Translations under genes and position numbers: made by a program
The notes under the pieces: model-generated
Seen by the model: the letters and a program-made list of their open reading frames with translations, nothing else
Databases searched by the model: none
What the model was told of the DNA's origin: nothing
Shown: positions 1-8,002 of the stretch, piece after piece
Layout of the letters: each line of letters starts with the position of its first letter
Position numbering within the stretch: position 1 is the stretch's first letter
DNA from: an uncultured Pelagibacteraceae bacterium
GTDB taxonomy: Bacteria; Pseudomonadota; Alphaproteobacteria; Pelagibacterales; Pelagibacteraceae
Length of the DNA stretch: 51,702 nucleotides
NCBI GenBank assembly: GCA_902589455.1
Contig: CACISX010000007.1
Coordinates: 1 to 51,702 of the forward strand
Direction of reading: 5' to 3'

Positions 1-106
1 CGCCCCAAAAACAAAATAAATCTTTCCAATTCCAAGTTTTATAATTTGGATTGACTGTAACTAAGTCCCAATTAGAAAGTGAGTATTTTACTTTTGGCTG
101 ATTCAC
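1..106 (-). CDS. Partial NCS1-like nucleobase/cation permease, N-terminus only
   Basis: The first 35 codons of a minus-strand gene run off the left edge, starting from GTG at 106-104. The visible peptide has a polar start, then WDLVTVNP, then TWNWKDLFCFWG. This resembles the N-terminus of nucleobase:cation symporter-1 permeases, where a D-L-x-P/V-V stretch is followed by T-W-x-W-x-x-L-F-x-x-W leading into helix 1. The start lies 25 bp downstream of the dctM stop on the same strand, so it may be the last gene of the TRAP operon. The family call rests on one short motif and is tentative; the substrate cannot be told. Confidence 0.5.
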   Translation of the reverse strand, partial: MNQPKVKYSLSNWDLVTVNPNYKTWNWKDLFCFWG

Positions 107-131
107 TAAGTTTATTTTAAACTAATAAATT

Positions 132-1466
132 CTACTGTCCATATAAGAGAGTTGGCAACCAAAGAGCAATTTGAGGAAATATAATTATTAAAATTAAACC
201 TATTACTTGTAGAACCATGAATTGCATCATTCCGTAATAAATATCTTTTAAATCCCACTCTGGAACTACACCTTTTAAAAAATATGCGGATAGTGCTACG
301 GGTGGAGATAGCCAGGCGGTCTGGAGATTGACAGCAACAAGAATTGCAAACCAAGTTAAATTGAAACCTAATGCTTCAACCAAAGGTAAAATTATTGGTA
401 CAATGATCATCACAATTGGTACCCACTCTAATGGCCAGCCAAGTAAAAATATAGCTATCATTACAATTGCTAAAATAAAATATTTGTTCATCTCTAAACC
501 TAATAAAAATTCTGTTAACAAAGTAGGTGTTCCTAATCTTGCAAAGACAGCGCCAAAGAAGTTTGAAGCAGCAACTAAAACCATAATTAAAGCAGTAATT
601 TCTAAAGTTTTAACAAGTGCTTCTTGGAGTTTAGATAGAGTTAATTTTTTATATGCTAATGAAAGTAACAATGCACCCATTGCACCACAACCAGCAGCTT
701 CTGTTGGTGTTGCAAAACCAAATAAAATACTTCCTAAAGCAGCAAAAACAAGCGCTGCAGGAGGAACTAAACCTAAGAAAAATTCAATCCAAACTTCTTT
801 CATACTAGCTGCTCTCATTTCTTCAGGAATTACAGGTCCTAACTTTGGATTAATCATGCATCTAATTGTTGTATAACCCGCGTATAAACCTGCTAAAAGA
901 ATTCCTGGAATGATTGCAGCAGCAAATAAGTCAATTACTGGTATCTCCATTATAGGACCCATTACTACAAGCATAATACTTGGTGGTATTAAAATTCCTA
1001 ATGTTCCTCCCGCAGTAATTGTACCCGCCGCAAGTCTTACATCATAGCCTGACCTATTCATTGATTTTGCAGCCATAATTCCAAGAATAGTAACTGATGC
1101 ACCGACAATTCCCGTTGCTGCAGCAAATATAACTGAAACAAATAAAACTGCATAATACAAAGATCCTCTTACTTTAGCTAACATCATTTGAAATGAAGAA
1201 AATAATCTTTCCATTAATCCTGCTTGTTCCATCATAATTCCCATAAAGACAAAGAGTGGGACAGCTGCCAGGGTTTGTTCGGTCATAACCATTGAGAACT
1301 GGAGGGTCATTAAATAAAAGACTAATTTTCCAAATCCCAAGTATCCAAAAACAAAACCTAAGAATATCAATGTAAATGAAATTGGAAATCCTACAAATAT
1401 TGCAAAAAGCATTACTCCAACTAAAATAAATCCTAAAATAGCTGGATCAATTAATTCTGCTAGCAT
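132..1466 (-). CDS. dctM: TRAP transporter large permease DctM
   Basis: At 444 residues this is the normal length for the large membrane subunit of a TRAP transporter, the part that carries out Na+-driven solute translocation through the inner membrane. It has about a dozen hydrophobic segments spread over the whole length. Family-typical stretches include FMGIMMEQAG near residue 95, AATGIVGASVTILG near 115-130, a GTLGILIPPSIMLVVMG loop near 155-170, and a C-terminal NLQTAWLSPPVALSAYFLKG. It overlaps dctQ by 7 bp and so is translationally coupled to it. The subfamily is the one often annotated 'mannitol/chloroaromatic'; the true substrate is unknown. Confidence 0.95.
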   Translation of the reverse strand: MLAELIDPAILGFILVGVMLFAIFVGFPISFTLIFLGFVFGYLGFGKLVFYLMTLQFSMVMTEQTLAAVPLFVFMGIMMEQAGLMERLFSSFQMMLAKVRGSLYYAVLFVSVIFAAATGIVGASVTILGIMAAKSMNRSGYDVRLAAGTITAGGTLGILIPPSIMLVVMGPIMEIPVIDLFAAAIIPGILLAGLYAGYTTIRCMINPKLGPVIPEEMRAASMKEVWIEFFLGLVPPAALVFAALGSILFGFATPTEAAGCGAMGALLLSLAYKKLTLSKLQEALVKTLEITALIMVLVAASNFFGAVFARLGTPTLLTEFLLGLEMNKYFILAIVMIAIFLLGWPLEWVPIVMIIVPIILPLVEALGFNLTWFAILVAVNLQTAWLSPPVALSAYFLKGVVPEWDLKDIYYGMMQFMVLQVIGLILIIIFPQIALWLPTLLYGQ

Positions 1467-2077
1467 TTATCTTCTCCTGGCCACTTTCCTCTAGTAGCTG
1501 CCCAATAACTTTTAAATAATTCTGAAATCCCTTGAATTAGTAAAAACACTATTCCTATTAATAAACAGGTTTTAATTGGCCACATATATGGCATCCAGGT
1601 TGTGTCCATTCCTCTTTCACCTCTTTGAATTGACTCACCTACATAACCAATCGTCATGTAAAGAAACACTATTAAGCCTGGAAAATAAAATAAAATATAT
1701 AACCAAAAATCAATTGTGCCTTGATTCTTGGTTTTAAAATTTCTATATAAAAAATCAGCTCTTATATGAACACCTTTTGAAAGTGCATACCCAGCACCTA
1801 ACATAAAAAGTGCACCATATAAAAATCTACTGATGTCATAAGCCCATATTGTTGGGGCATGAAATAATTTTCTAGCAAAGACCTCGTAAGTCATTGCAAG
1901 AATTAAAGGCATCAATATCCAACAAACAACGTTACCAACCCATTTACTAAATTTATCAATATTTACAATTGAAGTTGCCATCCATGACGGCATATCACTT
2001 GGCATTTTTCCTGAACCACCTCGCCTTTCGGCAATCATTTCATCAGATATATCTAATTTACTTGGTTCGTCTGCCAT
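1460..2077 (-). CDS. dctQ: TRAP transporter small permease DctQ
   Basis: A 205-residue protein with four predicted transmembrane helices after a polar N-terminal extension of about 45 residues. The motif SKGVHIRADFLY (near residue 100) corresponds to the conserved G-x-H-I-R-V-D segment of DctQ proteins. DctQ pairs with DctM to form the membrane part of the transporter. It lies between dctP and dctM, separated from dctP by a hairpin at 2096-2123 and overlapping dctM by 7 bp. The extension before helix 1 is longer than in minimal DctQ proteins, but the upstream ATG is the only good start. Confidence 0.92.
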   Translation of the reverse strand: MADEPSKLDISDEMIAERRGGSGKMPSDMPSWMATSIVNIDKFSKWVGNVVCWILMPLILAMTYEVFARKLFHAPTIWAYDISRFLYGALFMLGAGYALSKGVHIRADFLYRNFKTKNQGTIDFWLYILFYFPGLIVFLYMTIGYVGESIQRGERGMDTTWMPYMWPIKTCLLIGIVFLLIQGISELFKSYWAATRGKWPGEDKC

Positions 2078-2095
2078 AAAAAAATATTAAAAAAA

Positions 2096-2123
2096 TTAGA
2101 GCGGACTATTAAGTCCGCTCTAA
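2096..2123 (-). terminator. Perfect 12-bp hairpin between dctP and dctQ
   Basis: A perfect 12-bp stem (TTAGAGCGGACT with its complement) closes a 4-nt loop (2108-2111) just after the dctP stop. On the minus strand it is followed by a T-rich run (plus-strand A-rich 2078-2095). This has the form of an intrinsic terminator, but dctQ and dctM lie downstream on the same strand with no other obvious promoter. It probably acts as a partial terminator or 3'-end stabiliser, letting the binding protein be made in excess over the permeases. Confidence 0.85.
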
Positions 2124-2142
2124 GATAAAGATTATTTAATGA

Positions 2143-3237
2143 TTACTTTAATGTTGCTGCGTGAGCCATTCCTAGCTTCGCATTAGACATTTGAGCACCA
2201 CTCCAGAAAGGAACTGCGATATCAGCAAATTCTTTCATAGAGTCCCAAACTTCAGCAAAGAATGCATTTTTAGCTGCGTTTGTTTCCAAACTTTTCTTAG
2301 CAGCTGCCATGTATTCAGTGAAGTAATCAGAAGGAGTATCCTCTAATTTTACACCATGAACTTCTGTAAGCTCTTTTAAAGCTTTTCCATTTTCATAGAT
2401 TCTGTAACTTAGAGATTTCGCTAGAGATGCATTTGCTGCAACTTCTAGAGACTTCTTCTCATGATCGCTCATAGCATTGTATGTTTTTCCAGTAATATAA
2501 AAGTCAGCATTTACTACTACTTGGTGTAAACCTTGTAGATAGTAGTGCTTTAATACTTTTTGGAAACCAAACGTTAAGTCTGGTTTTGGACAACACCATT
2601 CAGCAGCATCAATAGTTCCCGCTTCTAAAGCTGGTAGAATATCTCCACCACCCATAGCAACAGATGCTATACCGATGTCTTTATAAGTTTGTCCTGGAAT
2701 TCCTGGAGGAGTTCTGAATTTATATTTTCTAAAGTCAGCCATATCTTTAATTGGTTTTGGAAACCAACCTAAAGCTTCAGGACCAACTGGTTGAATCATA
2801 AATCCTTTTATATCTCTTCCCATTTCTTTCCATAGTCTGTCATATAGCTCTTTTCCACCACCATATTGAAACCATGATAAGAATGCAATGTTGTCAATAC
2901 CAACTCCACCACCAGCTACTGGCGAACCAAATAACATAGCAGCAGGATGGTCTCCTGACCAATAGTGCGTCCAAGCAAATCCACAATCGATAAGACCTTT
3001 ATCAACTGCGTCTAAAGTTTCTTTTACACCAACAACTGCTCCTGCAGGCATAATTTCAAACTTAAGAGATCCACCTGTCAAAGTTGTTACTGTGTCAGTG
3101 AAATCCTTTAACATCTTAACTTCATCAGCCTTTGTGTTAAGAACTGTCTGACATTTTAGTGTTTTCGCAGCATTAGCATTTGAAATAAATCCAAATACCA
3201 TCGCAACCGCAAATAACATTGAAATGATTTTTTTCAT
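2143..3237 (-). CDS. dctP: TRAP transporter solute-binding protein DctP (TakP-like)
   Basis: This is a periplasmic binding protein of 364 residues with a clear signal peptide (basic MKK start, hydrophobic core, NANA-type cleavage site near residue 23). Features of the DctP fold include FRKYKFRTPPG near residues 170-180, probably carrying the arginine that contacts a substrate carboxylate, and a DAAEW segment near 211. Length and the EW...FGF...KHYYLQG pattern resemble the TakP-type branch, which binds 2-oxo acids and related carboxylates. That is weak evidence for a carboxylate ligand. It is the first gene of dctPQM and is divergent from the GMC oxidoreductase gene at 3379. Confidence 0.93.
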   Translation of the reverse strand: MKKIISMLFAVAMVFGFISNANAAKTLKCQTVLNTKADEVKMLKDFTDTVTTLTGGSLKFEIMPAGAVVGVKETLDAVDKGLIDCGFAWTHYWSGDHPAAMLFGSPVAGGGVGIDNIAFLSWFQYGGGKELYDRLWKEMGRDIKGFMIQPVGPEALGWFPKPIKDMADFRKYKFRTPPGIPGQTYKDIGIASVAMGGGDILPALEAGTIDAAEWCCPKPDLTFGFQKVLKHYYLQGLHQVVVNADFYITGKTYNAMSDHEKKSLEVAANASLAKSLSYRIYENGKALKELTEVHGVKLEDTPSDYFTEYMAAAKKSLETNAAKNAFFAEVWDSMKEFADIAVPFWSGAQMSNAKLGMAHAATLK

Positions 3238-3325
3238 TTGTTTCCCTCTGTTTATTTTTAAAAATGAAACATTGTCAAAGAATGAAATCTAAAACAAGTG
3301 TTAATATTGGATTATTTTAATTATT

Positions 3326-3345
3326 TTGTGTACAGAATGTAACAA
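3326..3345. promoter_or_regulatory. Candidate operator in the dctP/GMC divergent promoter region
   Basis: In the 141-bp gap between the divergent dctP and GMC genes, TTGTGTACA (3326-3334) and TGTAACAA (3338-3345) form an inverted repeat, imperfect by one inserted base, around a 3-nt centre. TTGT...ACAA palindromes of this size are common for GntR/LacI-type repressors. One site here could control both directions. No regulator gene is adjacent, so this rests on sequence shape only. Confidence 0.3.
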
Positions 3346-3378
3346 ATAAAAAATTTTAATTTATAAGAGTTCTAAGTA

Positions 3379-4974
3379 ATGGAGAATTTTGACTATATAA
3401 TAATTGGTGCAGGATCAGCAGGTTGTGTCCTTGCTAATAGAATTTCGTCTAATCCTAAAAATAAAGTCTTACTTTTGGAAGCAGGTGGTAAAGATACTAA
3501 TCCATGGATACATATACCAGGAGGATATTTTAAAACAATGCACAATCCTGAAACCGATTGGTGTTTTAACACTGAGGAAGAACCATTCTGTGATAATAGA
3601 AAGATGACTTACCCAAGAGGAAAAACTCTTGGTGGAAGTTCGTCTATAAATGGAATGCTTTATATTCGAGGTCAATCAAATGATTATAATTATTGGAGAC
3701 AATTAGGAAATGTTGGATGGTCATGGGAAGATGTGCTACCTTATTTTAAAAAATCTGAAGACTTCCAATTTGGAAAAAATGAATTTCATGGCTCTGGAGG
3801 ACCATTAAAAGTAGAAAAAATTAGATCAACTTTTAAAGTTTTAGATTTATTTTTAGAAGCTGCAGAAGAATTTGGATATAAAAAAACTGACGATTTTAAC
3901 AACGGTGATAATGAAGGAATGGGATATTTTCCTTTAACTGTTAAAAATGGTTTTAGATGTAGCACAGCAGTTGGATATTTAAATCCAGTAAAAAACAGAA
4001 GTAATTTAAAGATTATAACTAAAGCCCATATCAAAAATATTGAATTTGAAAATAAAATTGCCAAAAAAGTTAATTTTTGGACTGGTGATAAGTTAAATAC
4101 TGTTGAAGCAAATGGTGAGATAATTTTAAGTGCTGGTACTATTGGATCTCCACATATTCTTCAAGCTTCAGGTTTAGGTCCTGCTAAATTATTAAAAGAC
4201 AATGGAATTGAAGTTTTATTGGATCATAAAAGTATAGGTCAAAACTTAACAGACCATCTGATGTTAAGACCAGTTTATAAAATAAAAAATTTAGAAACAT
4301 TAAATGATATTTATTATAGTTTTACAAAAAAAATATTTACTGGATTAAAATTTTTCTTAACTCGAAGTGGTCCACTCACTGTCGGTGCAAGTTATTTGTG
4401 TGGTTTCGTAAAAAGCGATCCGCATTTAGAAACTCCCAACTTACAATTTCATGTTTCACCTGCTAGTACAGATCTTTTAGGAAAATCATCTTTGCATAAA
4501 TTCCCTGCTTTCACACCAACCATTACCAATGTAAGACCCACAAGTAGAGGATCTATTGAATTAAAATCTAATGACACAAGAATTCCTCCAAAAATTAAAA
4601 TGAATTATTTATCTACAGATGAAGATAGAGAAATAGCAGGAAAGTCTCTTAAAATAGTTAGAAAAATAGTAATGGAATCTAAAGCTTATAAGGAATATGA
4701 ACCGGAAGAATTAAGACCCGGAATAAATATTACTGATATTGAACAACTTGCTGTTGAAGCAGGAAAATATGCTAATACTATTTTTCATCCTGTCAGCACA
4801 TGCAGAATGGGCAAAGATGAAAATGCTGTAGTATCTGATCAATTAAAAGTTCATGGAATTAAAAACTTAAGAGTGATTGATGCATCAGTAATGCCTTATA
4901 TTACCTCTGGAAATACTAATGCACCAACTATTATGATTGCAGAAAAAGGTGCAGACATGATACTACACCAGTAA
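3379..4974 (+). CDS. GMC-family FAD-dependent alcohol/choline dehydrogenase-like oxidoreductase
   Basis: This 531-residue protein has the full length of the glucose-methanol-choline family. The N-terminus has the FAD-binding GAGSAGCVLA motif (near residue 11), followed by the family signature PRGKTLGGSSSINGMLYIRG (near 80-100) and a second signature around SAGTIGSPHILQASGLGP. The C-terminus has HPVSTCRMG with the candidate catalytic His and a late Asn in TSGNTNAPT. The closest general types are choline and alcohol dehydrogenases; the substrate cannot be fixed. It is divergent from a TRAP transporter and heads a five-gene operon, which suggests it oxidises an alcohol brought in by that transporter (inference). 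Its stop overlaps the next start (TAATG). Confidence 0.92.
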   Translation: MENFDYIIIGAGSAGCVLANRISSNPKNKVLLLEAGGKDTNPWIHIPGGYFKTMHNPETDWCFNTEEEPFCDNRKMTYPRGKTLGGSSSINGMLYIRGQSNDYNYWRQLGNVGWSWEDVLPYFKKSEDFQFGKNEFHGSGGPLKVEKIRSTFKVLDLFLEAAEEFGYKKTDDFNNGDNEGMGYFPLTVKNGFRCSTAVGYLNPVKNRSNLKIITKAHIKNIEFENKIAKKVNFWTGDKLNTVEANGEIILSAGTIGSPHILQASGLGPAKLLKDNGIEVLLDHKSIGQNLTDHLMLRPVYKIKNLETLNDIYYSFTKKIFTGLKFFLTRSGPLTVGASYLCGFVKSDPHLETPNLQFHVSPASTDLLGKSSLHKFPAFTPTITNVRPTSRGSIELKSNDTRIPPKIKMNYLSTDEDREIAGKSLKIVRKIVMESKAYKEYEPEELRPGINITDIEQLAVEAGKYANTIFHPVSTCRMGKDENAVVSDQLKVHGIKNLRVIDASVMPYITSGNTNAPTIMIAEKGADMILHQ

Positions 4975-5567
4975 TGTTTGCAGAATTTTTTACTCCAGAA
5001 CAAATAGCAATATTAACTCAAATTATTTTTATTGATCTAGTTTTGGCTGGAGATAACGCAATAATAATTGGAATGGTTGCATCTAAATTTCCAGTAGAAG
5101 AAAGAAAAAAAGTTATTTTCTGGGGGATTGGTGGTGCAGTAATTTTAAGAATAATTCTAACCTTGCTTACTGCATATCTTTTACAAATTACAGGTTTAAG
5201 ATTAATTGGAGGATTGCTACTTCTTTATATCGTTTACAAACTTTATGTAGATGTAATCAAGGGCTCAGAGGCTGAGGAAGACATTAAAGTAGATAATTCT
5301 AGCTTTATAAAAGCTATTTGGACCGTTTTACTAGCTGATTTTACAATGAGTTTAGATAATGTCCTTGGTGTGGCCGGCGCAGCTGGAGATCATTATGGAT
5401 TACTTGTTTTTGGATTAGTTTTATCTATTGTATTAATGGCAACAGCAGCAACATTAATATCTGGGTGGATAAAAAAATACAGATGGATAGCCTGGCTTGG
5501 ATTATTAGCAATATTAGTTGTTGCGGTTGAGTTGATTTACACAGATATTAAAATATTATTCTTTTAA
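4974..5567 (+). CDS. TerC/YjbE-family integral membrane protein
   Basis: A 197-residue protein with about seven hydrophobic segments and the two paired acidic family motifs: DLVLAGDNAIIIG (near residues 20-33) and TMSLDNVLGVAG (near 125-136). The acidic/Asn pairs inside membrane helices are taken as metal-coordinating. Relatives (TerC, Alx, YkoY/YceF) export Mn2+ or load metal onto secreted proteins. The short form without CBS or CorC domains fits the YjbE branch. The start shares one base with the GMC stop and the stop shares one base with the SDR start, so all three genes are translationally coupled. Its metal is not determinable here. Confidence 0.9.
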   Translation: MFAEFFTPEQIAILTQIIFIDLVLAGDNAIIIGMVASKFPVEERKKVIFWGIGGAVILRIILTLLTAYLLQITGLRLIGGLLLLYIVYKLYVDVIKGSEAEEDIKVDNSSFIKAIWTVLLADFTMSLDNVLGVAGAAGDHYGLLVFGLVLSIVLMATAATLISGWIKKYRWIAWLGLLAILVVAVELIYTDIKILFF

Positions 5568-6325
5568 TGTATCTTCAAAAAATAAATCTTAAAAATAAAT
5601 ATGCATTAGTCACTGGTGCTGGAAAAGGTCTGGGAAGAGCTTGTTCTATTGCTTTAGCTGAGGCAGGTGCAACAGTTATAGCTCTAAGCAGAACACCTTC
5701 TGATCTAAATAAATTAGAAAAGGATGTTAAAAAAGCAAAAGGGAAAGTTATTAAAGTTACATGTGATGTAATGAATTATGAAGATCTAAAACAAAAAATA
5801 GAAAAAATTAAAATTATTGATGTATTGGTCAATAATGCTGGAACTAATTTTCCAGAACCTTTTGAAAAAATTAAACAAAGTAGCATGAATTACCTAGTAG
5901 ATTTAAATCTTAAAGCGGCATTCAACGTAGCACAACTTGTTGTAAAAAAAATGCTTAAAAATAAAAAAAGGACTGGTTCAATTATAAACATGTCATCTCA
6001 ACTTGGTCATGTAGGTATGGCAGGTAGGAATGTGTATAACATGACAAAATTTGGAATTGAGGGATTAACGAAAGGTATGGGTGTAGAGTTAGCAAAAAAA
6101 AACATAAGAGTTAATACTGTAGCACCAACTTTTGTTGAAACACCAATGGTAAAAAAATTTTTTAAAAACAAAAGATTTAAAAAACTAGCCCTTGGAAATA
6201 TTCCCATGGGGAAAGCTGCTACAGAAAGTGATGTTGCAACAACTGTATGCTTTTTGGCATCTTCAGCATCTTCAATGATAACCGGTACATCAATAATAAT
6301 AGATGGTGGATGGACAGCTCAATAA
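5567..6325 (+). CDS. Short-chain dehydrogenase/reductase
   Basis: A classical SDR of 252 residues. It has the nucleotide-binding TGAGKGLGRA motif (near residue 18), NNAG (near 89), the catalytic Ser in INMSSQ (near 141), and the Tyr/Lys pair in YNMTK (near 156-160). It ends in the usual IIDGGW(T) segment. The glycine motif followed by SRTP suggests NADP(H) use, which is weak. The family includes gluconate 5-dehydrogenase and 3-oxoacyl-ACP reductase-like enzymes. Between a GMC dehydrogenase and cell-envelope genes, it may take the oxidised alcohol product further, but this is inference. Confidence 0.92.
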   Translation: MYLQKINLKNKYALVTGAGKGLGRACSIALAEAGATVIALSRTPSDLNKLEKDVKKAKGKVIKVTCDVMNYEDLKQKIEKIKIIDVLVNNAGTNFPEPFEKIKQSSMNYLVDLNLKAAFNVAQLVVKKMLKNKKRTGSIINMSSQLGHVGMAGRNVYNMTKFGIEGLTKGMGVELAKKNIRVNTVAPTFVETPMVKKFFKNKRFKKLALGNIPMGKAATESDVATTVCFLASSASSMITGTSIIIDGGWTAQ

Positions 6326-7122
6326 TTTACAAATTTTTTTTAGTTTTTCTTTTTTTTATTACACCAGCTAGTGCAATTGAATTTCAGGGAAAGTTTTTAC
6401 AAGGTCATTTTATATTGGGTAAAACTGATAATAATGCAAAAATATTAGTTGGTAAAAAAGAAGTTAAAGTATCGAAAGATGGTTTTTTTGTTTTTGGTAT
6501 AGATCGAGATCAAAAATATGACCTAACATTTACAAAAATCATTGATGGAAAAAAATTAATAACAACAAAAAAAGTTTTAAAAAGAAAATACAATATACAG
6601 AGAATTGATGGTTTAGATAAAAGTAAAGTAACCCCACCAGAGTCTGTTTATAAAAGAATTAAAAAAGAAAATAATGCAATTGGAGAAGCAAGAGCTATAA
6701 ATTCTGACCTACAATTTTTTAAAGAAAAATTTATCATGCCGGTACAAGGTATTATAAGTGGCGTTTATGGCAGTCAAAGAATCTTAAATGGTAAACCGAG
6801 ATGGCCCCATTACGGAATAGATATTGCAGCAAAACAAGGAACAATGATTAAATCATCTGGCTCAGGTGTAGTTACTATGGCTGAAGATGATTTATATTAT
6901 ACTGGAGGAACTATAATTATGGATCATGGTCATGGAATTTCTACCATCTACTCTCATCTAGAGAATGTTTTGGTTTCTGTTGGTGATCAAATTAAGCAAG
7001 GAGATATTATTGGAACAGTCGGATCTACCGGACGTTCTACCGGTCCACATCTTGATTTTAGAATTAATTGGTTTCAAACCAGACTTGATCCTATGTCTGT
7101 ATTAAAAAATGTCAAAAAATAA
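6310..7122 (+). CDS. M23-family LytM-like peptidase, secreted
   Basis: This 270-residue protein is read from ATG 6310. The frame opens at 6247, but only the 6310 start puts a signal peptide (hydrophobic stretch ending TPASA, near residue 22) at the N-terminus; it overlaps the SDR gene by 16 bp. The C-terminal half has the LytM layout: H167xxxD171 in WPHYGIDIA, YSHL, the GSTGRSTGPHL loop, then H247-L-D249. Classical M23 enzymes have H-x-H at the last site; here the second His is Asp. Similar H-x-D forms occur in some proteobacterial M23 proteins, so activity is uncertain. Likely role: periplasmic peptidoglycan hydrolase or hydrolase activator. Confidence 0.88.
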   Translation: MDSSIIYKFFLVFLFFITPASAIEFQGKFLQGHFILGKTDNNAKILVGKKEVKVSKDGFFVFGIDRDQKYDLTFTKIIDGKKLITTKKVLKRKYNIQRIDGLDKSKVTPPESVYKRIKKENNAIGEARAINSDLQFFKEKFIMPVQGIISGVYGSQRILNGKPRWPHYGIDIAAKQGTMIKSSGSGVVTMAEDDLYYTGGTIIMDHGHGISTIYSHLENVLVSVGDQIKQGDIIGTVGSTGRSTGPHLDFRINWFQTRLDPMSVLKNVKK

Positions 7123-7996
7123 ACAGGCAATTTTTTTAATTATAATTTCAGTTTTTTTTGGAACATTAATGTTAACTTTTTTAAAGTTAGCTCAGGAGGA
7201 GGTTAACGTTTATGTTGCTGGGTTTTTTAGGTTTTTATTTGGTTTCTTAATTATTCTTCCTTATATCTTAAAAACTAAATTAACTGTTTTTAAAACAAAT
7301 CATCTTAAAAAACATTTCTTTAGAGCAGTTTTAAACTTACCTTCAATGCTTTTATATTTCTCAGCTTTAGTAATGTTGCCAATTGAAAAAGTCACAGCAA
7401 TATCTTTTGTTGTTCCTTTCTTTGTAACAATATTAGCTGTTTTATTTCTTGGAGAAAAAATTTATATATACAGAACTTTAGCCTTAATATTAGGTTTTAT
7501 TGGAATGATAGTAATCCTTAGACCTGGAATTATTGATATTTCTATTGGAGTTTATATGGCTTTAGCCTCATCTTTAATGTGGTCGGTAGTTATTATAATC
7601 ACCAAAAGTATAGCAAAGGATGATAGTTCAATCACAATTTTATCTTATGGTTATACTATCATGACAATTTTAAGTTTTATAATTGCATTATTTTATTGGC
7701 AAACTCCTAGTTTACAAACTTTGATATATTTATTTTTTGCTGGCTTATCTGGTACATTGTTACATCTTTGTATAAATCATGCTTATAAACTTGTAGATGT
7801 AAGTATGACACAACCATACTCCTTTCTAAGTTTAATATTTGCTTCTCTAGTTGGTTACTATGTTTTTAGCGAAACACCTGATCTATTAACTTGGATTGGA
7901 GCAAGTATTATATTTTTAGGTGTTTTTATTATGTCATACCGTGAAATGAAGCTTGATAAAGAAATAATAAGAAAAAGATTAGACATAAAATCCTAA
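7109..7996 (+). CDS. EamA/DMT-family permease
   Basis: A 295-residue inner-membrane protein with ten predicted helices arranged as two EamA repeats of five helices each. The first repeat ends near VLFLGEKIYIYRTLALILGFIGMIVILRPG (120-145) and the second near SETPDLLTWIGASIIFLGVFIM (about 255-280); both are typical of drug/metabolite transporters. The start overlaps the M23 gene by 14 bp, so it is the last member of the 3379-7996 operon. Substrate unknown; the family includes amino acid and metabolite exporters. It faces the next gene, which ends 7 bp away on the other strand. Confidence 0.9.
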   Translation: MSKNKQAIFLIIISVFFGTLMLTFLKLAQEEVNVYVAGFFRFLFGFLIILPYILKTKLTVFKTNHLKKHFFRAVLNLPSMLLYFSALVMLPIEKVTAISFVVPFFVTILAVLFLGEKIYIYRTLALILGFIGMIVILRPGIIDISIGVYMALASSLMWSVVIIITKSIAKDDSSITILSYGYTIMTILSFIIALFYWQTPSLQTLIYLFFAGLSGTLLHLCINHAYKLVDVSMTQPYSFLSLIFASLVGYYVFSETPDLLTWIGASIIFLGVFIMSYREMKLDKEIIRKRLDIKS

Positions 7997-8002
7997 TTAA
8001 AT

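Noticed and set aside
328..876. A 182-codon plus-strand frame inside dctM
   Set aside because: It is the opposite strand of a clear DctM gene, has no ribosome site and a Lys/Ala/Ser/Pro-rich shadow composition.
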